NCBI GenBank assembly: GCA_947624765.1
Contig: CANQLS010000006.1
Coordinates: 1 to 19,424 of the forward strand
Length of the DNA: 19,424 bases
Source: an uncultured Clostridia bacterium
GTDB taxonomy: Bacteria > Bacillota > Clostridia > TANB77 > UBA1234
Direction: 5' to 3'
Position numbers and translations under genes: made by a program. This document shows positions 14,383 to 19,424 of the stretch, in pieces. Positions within the stretch are counted from its first letter, which is position 1, and the number at the start of each line of letters is the position of its first letter. The notes below the pieces were generated by a model. The model was given only the letters and a program-made list of their open reading frames with translations, ran no database searches and was not told the origin of the DNA.

Positions 14383-15222
14383 CTATTTACTATTCTCCAA
14401 TGTTATTACACATACTTCCGGTCTATTAAATAATCTAAAGCCAGTCGTACCTCTTCCTAATCCTCTACTTACAATCATTGTTCCGCCGTCTTTTTCATAA
14501 GCTCCCGCACTATACTTAGGAAACAAAGTTCTTTCTGGAGAAAACACAGCTCCAATAAACGGAAGTCTTACCATTCCGCCATGTACATGTCCTGACAAAA
14601 TAAGGTCTGCTCCCCAATCAACATATGTTTCAAAATGTTTTGGATTATGTGTCAAAAGCAAATCGAAATTCTCATCATCATCTTTACCTATAATCTGCTC
14701 AATAACATCGCTCGTTAAATCAGACTGCATATAGTATTTCGCATTGTACCACATACCATATAAATTTAAAACATCACTTTCTCGCTCAAGTACAATTTTT
14801 TCATTATCCAATATTGTTATACCAGATTTTTCTAAAGATTCCATAATTTCATCATAATATTGCTTAGATAAATCTAATTCATGATTACCAACAATATAAT
14901 AACATTCATAACGCATTCCAAGATTACGTGCCAAATCTAGAAACACATCGAAATTTGTATCAGATGCACTTACCATATCACCAGTCATAACGATAATATC
15001 TGGCTTAATATCATTAATCTTCTTCAAAAGCCTTTTATTTCCAGCTCCAAACTCTTTACTATGTAAATCGGATAAATGTACAATCTTAACTCCATCAAAA
15101 CTTTCTGGCACTTTATCCGATAAAACTTTAAAACTAGATATTTCAATATAATTGGCATCTATATATAACTGAAGTGCAAAAAGTACAATTATAATTAGTA
15201 AAATATATTTTAGTTTCTTCAT
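14383..15222 (-). CDS. membrane-anchored metallophosphoesterase (YkuE-like)
   Basis: 279 residues. A single N-terminal membrane span (about 5-20) places the enzyme on the membrane, probably facing out. The calcineurin-like metal site is complete: HLSDLHS with D52 and H54 (49-55), TGDMV with D82 (80-84), VGNHE with N113 and H114 (111-115), LTHNP with H192 and GHVHGG (211-216). These bind two metals and hydrolyse phosphoesters. In B. subtilis the related YkuE is a wall-associated phosphoesterase; the substrate here is unknown. The ATG follows AAAAGGAG and a good promoter; it is the first gene of the unit with mtaB and the substrate-binding protein. Confidence 0.9.
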   Translation of the reverse strand: MKKLKYILLIIIVLFALQLYIDANYIEISSFKVLSDKVPESFDGVKIVHLSDLHSKEFGAGNKRLLKKINDIKPDIIVMTGDMVSASDTNFDVFLDLARNLGMRYECYYIVGNHELDLSKQYYDEIMESLEKSGITILDNEKIVLERESDVLNLYGMWYNAKYYMQSDLTSDVIEQIIGKDDDENFDLLLTHNPKHFETYVDWGADLILSGHVHGGMVRLPFIGAVFSPERTLFPKYSAGAYEKDGGTMIVSRGLGRGTTGFRLFNRPEVCVITLENSK

Positions 15223-15249
15223 ATAAACTCCTTTTCATTTGCACATATA

Positions 15250-15279
15250 ATTATAGCATATCATCCTCATTTCTGGCAA
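15250..15279 (-). promoter_or_regulatory. promoter for the metallophosphoesterase-mtaB-SBP unit
   Basis: TTGCCA (15274-15279, minus strand) and TATAAT (15250-15255) with an 18-nt spacer: 4 of 6 and 6 of 6 matches. The start would be near 15243, about 20 nt before the ATG at 15222. Confidence 0.6.
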
Positions 15280-15282
15280 CAA

Positions 15283-15660
15283 TTATAAAATATTTGTTAT
15301 ATCAAGCGTTTCACCTTTATGCAAATCATTTACCATCGTACGAAATGAGATTATATTAACTAATGACTCACTATCCTCTTTTCGTTCATAATTTTTCATA
15401 AATCTTTTCCACTCTACTTCCATTTCATCAATTTTTTGGTGATTAGTTAATAAATTCCATTTCCATTTCAAATTTGTCCACATAGTATCAATCTCTTCAA
15501 CAGAAGCAAAGTCATTCATTACACCCTTTTCGATTTGTATTTGTAAGTTATCTAATTTATCTATCAATTCGTTTTCCGTACTTTCTAAAAAATTCTCAAT
15601 CCAATAATTTCCCAAAAATATGACTATAACAATTACACTAATGATGATAACCTCTTTCAC
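15283..15660 (-). CDS. DUF4363 family small membrane-anchored protein
   Basis: About 125 residues: one N-terminal membrane span (EVIIISVIVIVIFLGNYW), then a helical extracytoplasmic domain rich in Trp, Glu and Lys (MWTNLKWKWNLL, MEVEWKRFMKNY), in keeping with DUF4363. Its function is unknown; genes of this family often follow a DUF421 gene in Clostridia, as here. Start choice: a TTG at 15672 overlaps the DUF421 stop as TTGA but has AAAGGA directly against it with no spacing. The GTG at 15660 (VKEVIII) is 12 nt from AAAGGA and gives a more natural signal-anchor N terminus, so I prefer it, without certainty. If the TTG is used the protein has 129 residues. Confidence 0.75.
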   Translation of the reverse strand: MKEVIIISVIVIVIFLGNYWIENFLESTENELIDKLDNLQIQIEKGVMNDFASVEEIDTMWTNLKWKWNLLTNHQKIDEMEVEWKRFMKNYERKEDSESLVNIISFRTMVNDLHKGETLDITNIL

Positions 15661-15668
15661 TTTTAAAA

Positions 15669-16337
15669 TCAATCCTTTCTTTGAATATAAAACTTTCCAT
15701 TTTCATCTCTAATTAATAAAAAAGTTTCTTTTAATGTCAAATGATTGTCTTTAATAATTTTATCAACACATTCCTTATTAATTCCTAAATCTTTAATATT
15801 ATTTTCAATATACGCACCATCAATAACCACTGGTCGTGGATATCCGCTTGGTTCTACAGAAATATTTAAATCTTTTTTTGTAGCTGGACCTTCTTCAGCC
15901 TTTGGTATTACACTAATTTCGCCACTTGTTTCTAAAATAGCATATTCAACTTTCTTAATATCTGGATATCCTGATACACGCAATTGCTGTAAAAGCCCAT
16001 CTGTAGTATATTTCTGGCATTTTAATTTTTCTTCTATAATTTTTCCATGCGAAACGAGAAGCGTAGGTTTACCACAAATTAATTTTCTTGCTACTCCACT
16101 TTTTAAATTAACTTCAGACAATAGCAATTGTCCTACTAACAAGGCCAAAATTGGGATAATTCCATGTATTAATGGAATTCCAATATCTTGCATAGGAACA
16201 CTAGCTAAATCAGCAATCATAATTGTAACTACTAATTCAAATGGTTGCAATTGTCCTACTTCTCTTTTTCCCATTAGTCGAATTGCAATTAAAACAATCA
16301 AATATAAAATTAGTGTTCTAATAAAAATTGTACTCAT
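15669..16337 (-). CDS. DUF421 (YetF-like) membrane protein
   Basis: 222 residues. Three hydrophobic segments in the first 80 residues frame the family signature RLMGKREVGQLQPFELV (20-36) and MIADLASVPMQD (40-51). The cytosolic part carries GKPTLLVSHGKI, LLQQLRVSGYPDIKKVEYAI and LETSGEISVIPK, all typical of DUF421/YetF. The molecular role of the family is not firmly known; in Bacillus, members are spore or membrane proteins. The ATG has an AGGAG site. It forms a two-gene unit with the DUF4363 gene and diverges from the plus-strand gene at 16483. Confidence 0.9.
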   Translation of the reverse strand: MSTIFIRTLILYLIVLIAIRLMGKREVGQLQPFELVVTIMIADLASVPMQDIGIPLIHGIIPILALLVGQLLLSEVNLKSGVARKLICGKPTLLVSHGKIIEEKLKCQKYTTDGLLQQLRVSGYPDIKKVEYAILETSGEISVIPKAEEGPATKKDLNISVEPSGYPRPVVIDGAYIENNIKDLGINKECVDKIIKDNHLTLKETFLLIRDENGKFYIQRKD

Positions 16338-16390
16338 AAATTATCTCCTATCTTTTTCAACTCCTTCTCATATTGTTTTCCAACACAAAA

Positions 16391-16416
16391 AAAATATACA
16401 ACATTTTGTATATTTT
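16391..16416. repeat. 11-bp palindrome between divergent genes
   Basis: AAAATATACAA (16391-16401) and TTGTATATTTT (16406-16416) are perfect inverted copies with a 4-nt centre (CATT). It lies in the 145-nt gap between the divergent starts at 16337 and 16483. The plus-strand arm TTGTAT could be a -35 with TAATAA 17 nt later (16429-16434), so a bound regulator would block it. On the minus strand it runs into eight T, so a terminator is an alternative. I see no convincing promoter for DUF421. Confidence 0.65.
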
Positions 16417-16482
16417 AAAAGTTATTGTTAATAATATGAATAGAAAAGATTAAGATGATTTAAAAAATAGGAGGAAAATATT

Positions 16483-16854
16483 ATGCCTAATAACAATAAT
16501 ACAACAAGTTCGAGTAATTCTATGTCTGTAGGAGGAATTATTGCAAGATTTGTTACATCTGCAATTGTTCTTGCTGTTACTGCATTTTTAACACCTGGAT
16601 TTGAAATTGCTTCTCTATGGACACTCGTTTTATCAGCAATTGTTTTAACAGTAATAGATTATTTAGTAAACATGGTACTTGGAATTAATATTGGACCATT
16701 TGGAAGAGGTTTTAGTGGCTTTGTTGTTGCAGTTATAATTTTATACGCAACTCAATTTTTCGTATCAGGTTACTCTATTAGTTGGATTTCTGCTATAATC
16801 GGTGCAATTATATACGGAATTGTAGCATCATTTATACCAGGAAAACAGATGTGA
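16483..16854 (+). CDS. small four-span membrane protein, phage holin superfamily IV-like (PF04020-type)
   Basis: 123 residues. A polar, Asn/Ser-rich start (about 1-16) is followed by four hydrophobic segments (about 19-39, 44-66, 76-96 and 100-118) with the FLTPGFEIASLWTLVLSAIV block and closing FIPGK, the layout of the bacterial '4 TMS phage holin, superfamily IV' family. Despite that name these are common chromosomal proteins, and no phage gene is near. Function unknown. The ATG follows a strong AGGAGG site with 8 nt spacing. It is the only sizeable plus-strand gene in the window, converging with the MBL RNase gene and diverging from DUF421. Confidence 0.75.
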   Translation: MPNNNNTTSSSNSMSVGGIIARFVTSAIVLAVTAFLTPGFEIASLWTLVLSAIVLTVIDYLVNMVLGINIGPFGRGFSGFVVAVIILYATQFFVSGYSISWISAIIGAIIYGIVASFIPGKQM

Positions 16855-16871
16855 ATTAAATGAAAAATTAA

Positions 16872-16925
16872 TAGTGAATAATTACGTATATTTTAGTTTA
16901 TTTCTATTACCGTAATTATTCACTA
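16872..16925. terminator. 15-bp inverted repeat between convergent genes, probable bidirectional terminator
   Basis: TAGTGAATAATTACG (16872-16886) and CGTAATTATTCACTA (16911-16925) form a perfect 15-bp stem with a 24-nt loop. It lies 18 nt after the plus-strand stop and 14 nt after the minus-strand stop, as expected for a shared terminator, though T-runs are weak (TTTTATT on plus, TTAATTTTTC on minus). The long stem and loop would also fit a dispersed repeat. Confidence 0.65.
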
Positions 16926-16938
16926 AAGTTTTATTAAA

Positions 16939-18585
16939 TTATTCTTCTATAATTGAAACGATTTGTTTTTCTAATTCTTTTACTTTATTGTTTAAGTCTT
17001 CAATTTTCTTATCGCCATTTTCTTGCTTTAAATCAGATTTAATAATTTCAACCATGTCATAAAGTTCATCACGAAGTGTTTCTAGTCTCTCTAATAACTC
17101 TAGTCTAGCAAATTTATGTTCAATGTCAGACTTCAATTCAGCAACTTTTCTACCATAACGAACATCAGCAACTTCATAAACATCACCACGAGAAGGTATC
17201 TCAACTGGTATATGAAATTCCGAAACAATCTTATCAGCTAACTCCAACTGTGCTTCCTCATCTCCATGAACAAGATAAATCTGCTTTGGTTTTTCTTTAA
17301 AAGCATCAACAAAATGTAATAATCCTGTTTGATCGGCATGACCTGAAAAAGCTTCAATATACTTTATACTAGCATTTACAGAAATTTCTTCTCCAAAAAT
17401 CTTTACATTCTTAGCACCATCTACAATTTTTCTTCCTAAAGTACCAACTGCTTGATAACCAACGAATAAAATAGTACTCTCAGGTCTCCATAAATTATGT
17501 TTTAAATGATGCTTAATTCTACCAACTTCACACATACCACTTGCAGATATAATGATAGATTGATTTGCATTTTCATTTAATGCCTTCGATTCCTCTACAG
17601 AAGGTGTAAATTTAAGTCCTGGAAACTCAAGTGGTCTCTTTCCTTCACGAATATCTTGTTGAACATCTTCATCTAAGCAATCTAAATTTTTCAAAAATAC
17701 TTCAGTTGCTGAAATTGCAAGAGGACTATCTACAAACACTGGAGCATGCATAATCTCTTCAAATCTTTTACGAAATCTTTCATCATCATTTTGTTTACTC
17801 TTTTGAATTTCATATAAGATTTCTTGTGTACGACCTACTGCAAATGAAGGAATTACAACATTTCCGCCTCTTTCCAAAGTATCAGAAACAATCTCTAAAA
17901 ATTCTTCTGCTTTATCTTCTTTATTATTATGAATTCTATTACCATATGTTGATTCCATAATTAAAACATCTGCATCATCAATAGTAGATGGTTCACGAAG
18001 AAGCGGAATATCATTATTTCCTAAATCTCCTGTAAATACTATTTTCTGTTCTTTTCCATCTTCTGTTACCCATATTTCAATAATACTAGAACCAAGCATA
18101 TGTCCTGCATCACGATAACGAACTTTAATATATGGTGTAATTGGAATAATTTCATCATAATTAACTCTTTCAAAAAGAGTTAAACAATCAACTGCATCTT
18201 GATAAGTATATAGTGGTGGCACATCATGTTTGCCCTCACGTTTCCTTTTTCTATTCAACCATTCTACTTCTGACTCTTGAATATAACCACTATCTGGAAG
18301 CATAATTTCGCATAAATCACAAGTAGCTTTCGTTGCATATATAGGACCTCTATAGCCATCAACGTAAAGTTTTGGAATTCTACCAGAATGGTCAATATGT
18401 GCATGCGATAACAAAACGAAATCAATCTCTGAAGGTTGAAACATAAATTGATCTGTATTAAGCATTATTTCTTTTTGTTGACCTTGATACAATCCACAAT
18501 CTAATAAAAACTTTTTATCCTTTGTTTCTATCAAAACATTGGAACCTGTTACTGTTTTTGTAGCACCCAAGAATGTTATCTTCAC
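16939..18585 (-). CDS. beta-CASP metallo-beta-lactamase fold ribonuclease-like protein
   Basis: 548 residues. Metal-site motifs: HAHIDH (61-66), AGHMLGS with H162 (160-166), GDLG with D187 (186-189). The beta-CASP part spans about 240-375, with SASGMCEVGRIKHHL (348-362). It is followed by FSGHADQTGLL (413-423) and LVHGDEEA (438-445), the RNA-specificity segment of CPSF73/YSH1-like proteins. Together these indicate an RNA endo- or exonuclease of the MBL-beta-CASP class. It is not a typical RNase J, lacking that family's C-terminal domain. Residues about 480-548 form a Glu/Lys-rich probable coiled coil beyond the usual end. The start is GTG at 18585 with an AGGAGG site; the ftsK stop is only 2 nt upstream, so the two are one unit. 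Confidence 0.9.
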   Translation of the reverse strand: MKITFLGATKTVTGSNVLIETKDKKFLLDCGLYQGQQKEIMLNTDQFMFQPSEIDFVLLSHAHIDHSGRIPKLYVDGYRGPIYATKATCDLCEIMLPDSGYIQESEVEWLNRKRKREGKHDVPPLYTYQDAVDCLTLFERVNYDEIIPITPYIKVRYRDAGHMLGSSIIEIWVTEDGKEQKIVFTGDLGNNDIPLLREPSTIDDADVLIMESTYGNRIHNNKEDKAEEFLEIVSDTLERGGNVVIPSFAVGRTQEILYEIQKSKQNDDERFRKRFEEIMHAPVFVDSPLAISATEVFLKNLDCLDEDVQQDIREGKRPLEFPGLKFTPSVEESKALNENANQSIIISASGMCEVGRIKHHLKHNLWRPESTILFVGYQAVGTLGRKIVDGAKNVKIFGEEISVNASIKYIEAFSGHADQTGLLHFVDAFKEKPKQIYLVHGDEEAQLELADKIVSEFHIPVEIPSRGDVYEVADVRYGRKVAELKSDIEHKFARLELLERLETLRDELYDMVEIIKSDLKQENGDKKIEDLNNKVKELEKQIVSIIEE

Positions 18586-18587
18586 CC

Positions 18588-19424
18588 TTATTCCTCCTCT
18601 TCATCATCTTCTACGTATTCGGTTTCACCCTGTTCTTTCATCTCTTCCCATTTTTCCTTTGAAATCAAAGTTTGACGTGGCTTAGAACCATCATAACCCG
18701 AAATAATACCACGCTCTTCCATTTGATCAATAATTCTACCAGCTCTAGCATAACCTACTTTAAATTTTCTCTGTATCATTGACGCAGAAGCTTGCCCCAT
18801 ACTAACTGCAAGTTCAATTGCATCAGTTAAAAGTTCATCACAGTCATCTTCCTGATCACTAACCGCTTGTGGTGTTGCTGCTTTTTCTAAACTTTCAATA
18901 ATATCCTCATTATATTTTTGTTGATTATGCTCTTTAATATACTCAACAACAGTTTCAATCTCTTGATCAGATACAAAAGAACCTTGCACACGTATTGGTT
19001 TTGATTCACCAATTGGATAAAATAGCATATCACCTTTTCCTAATAATTTTTCTGCTCCACTCATATCCAATATAGTTCTTGAATCCACTTGAGATGATAC
19101 TGTAAAAGCAATTCTTGATGGAATATTAGCCTTAATAATACCAGTAATAACATCAACAGAAGGTCTTTGCGTAGCAATAATCAAATGCATACCAGCAGCT
19201 CTCGCCATTTGTGCTAATCTACAAATAGCGTCCTCAACTTCATTTGGAGCTACCATCATCAAATCTGCAAGCTCATCAATTACGATAACAATTTGTGGTA
19301 AAATACCTTCTTCTCCTTCGCGACTCAACGCTTCATTATATCCTTTAATATCCCTTACTCCTTTTGAAGCAAATAGATTATATCGATTAACCATTTCTTG
19401 TACAGCCCAATTCAAAGAACCAGC
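18588..19424 (-). CDS. ftsK: DNA translocase FtsK/SpoIIIE, C-terminal part (5' end outside window)
   Basis: About 278 residues are visible; the frame is open to the window edge, so the true start lies outside. It covers the second half of the RecA-like motor: Walker B VIVIDELADLM, CRLAQMARAAGMHLIIATQRPS, IPSRIAFTVSSQVDSRTILD and GAEKLLGKGDMLF. An acidic linker (QEDDCDELL) and the gamma winged-helix domain (SASMIQRKFKVGYARAGRIIDQMEERG), which reads KOPS/SRS-type sequences, follow, then an acidic tail. The hexamer pumps DNA through the division or sporulation septum. FtsK and SpoIIIE cannot be told apart from this part. Confidence 0.95.
   Translation of the reverse strand, partial: AGSLNWAVQEMVNRYNLFASKGVRDIKGYNEALSREGEEGILPQIVIVIDELADLMMVAPNEVEDAICRLAQMARAAGMHLIIATQRPSVDVITGIIKANIPSRIAFTVSSQVDSRTILDMSGAEKLLGKGDMLFYPIGESKPIRVQGSFVSDQEIETVVEYIKEHNQQKYNEDIIESLEKAATPQAVSDQEDDCDELLTDAIELAVSMGQASASMIQRKFKVGYARAGRIIDQMEERGIISGYDGSKPRQTLISKEKWEEMKEQGETEYVEDDEEEE

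Noticed and set aside
15745..16431. A 228-codon open frame on the plus strand opposite DUF421
   Set aside because: It lacks a ribosome site and is the shadow of a well-supported DUF421 gene with conserved motifs.
16483..16854. Reading the four-span protein as evidence for a prophage
   Set aside because: The holin name is a family label; no capsid, tail, integrase or lysis partner is near, and this family is widespread on bacterial chromosomes.

Overview
The window is AT-rich DNA that is almost entirely coding, with strong AGGAGG-type ribosome binding sites and nearly all genes on the minus strand. The gene content (gerW/ytfJ spore germination protein, RecA/RecX, ScpA, MurJ, FtsK/SpoIIIE, MtaB, a YtfI-like DUF2953 protein, the DUF421/DUF4363 pair) points to a spore-forming, low-GC Firmicute of class Clostridia, possibly an uncultured gut lineage. 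I saw no rRNA, tRNA, CRISPR array, insertion sequence or prophage.

Layout, following the minus strand from high to low coordinates. (1) 19424-16939: the 3' end of ftsK/spoIIIE, then a beta-CASP metallo-beta-lactamase RNase 2 nt downstream. (2) 16854-16483: one plus-strand small membrane protein. It converges on the RNase gene over a 15-bp inverted repeat and diverges from the next operon over a palindrome. (3) 16337-15283: DUF421 (YetF-like) plus DUF4363. (4) 15222-11511: metallophosphoesterase, mtaB, and an orphan family 5 solute-binding protein. (5) 11415-7726: a recA-recX-punA-scpA-DUF2953 operon driven by a promoter with a LexA box in its spacer. (6) 7739-7476: a compact convergent RNA locus, described below. 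(7) 7369-6887: gerW with a forespore-type (sigma G-like) promoter and its own terminator. (8) 6774-1: an AMP-forming acyl-CoA synthetase, then murJ, an O-antigen ligase/polymerase-like protein, a GT4 glycosyltransferase fused to a DUF4330 domain, and a separate DUF4330 protein, which together look like an envelope polysaccharide cluster.

The most interesting element lies in the stretch between DUF2953 and gerW. A near-consensus plus-strand promoter (TTGACT-17-TATAAT) drives a short mRNA with a strong Shine-Dalgarno. The mRNA encodes a 23-residue single-span hydrophobic peptide and ends at a 12-bp hairpin terminator. A consensus minus-strand promoter (TTGACA-17-TATAAT) fires toward it from the other side and should make a roughly 75-nt RNA that ends at the same bidirectional terminator. 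The 5' region of each RNA carries a copy of the same direct repeat, so the antisense RNA is complementary to the start-codon region of the mRNA. This is the architecture of the par (Fst, RNA I/RNA II) type I toxin-antitoxin module of enterococcal plasmid pAD1, but here it is chromosomal and the peptide is shorter. I propose it as a previously unannotated type I toxin-antitoxin system. All functional claims about it are inference from sequence layout.
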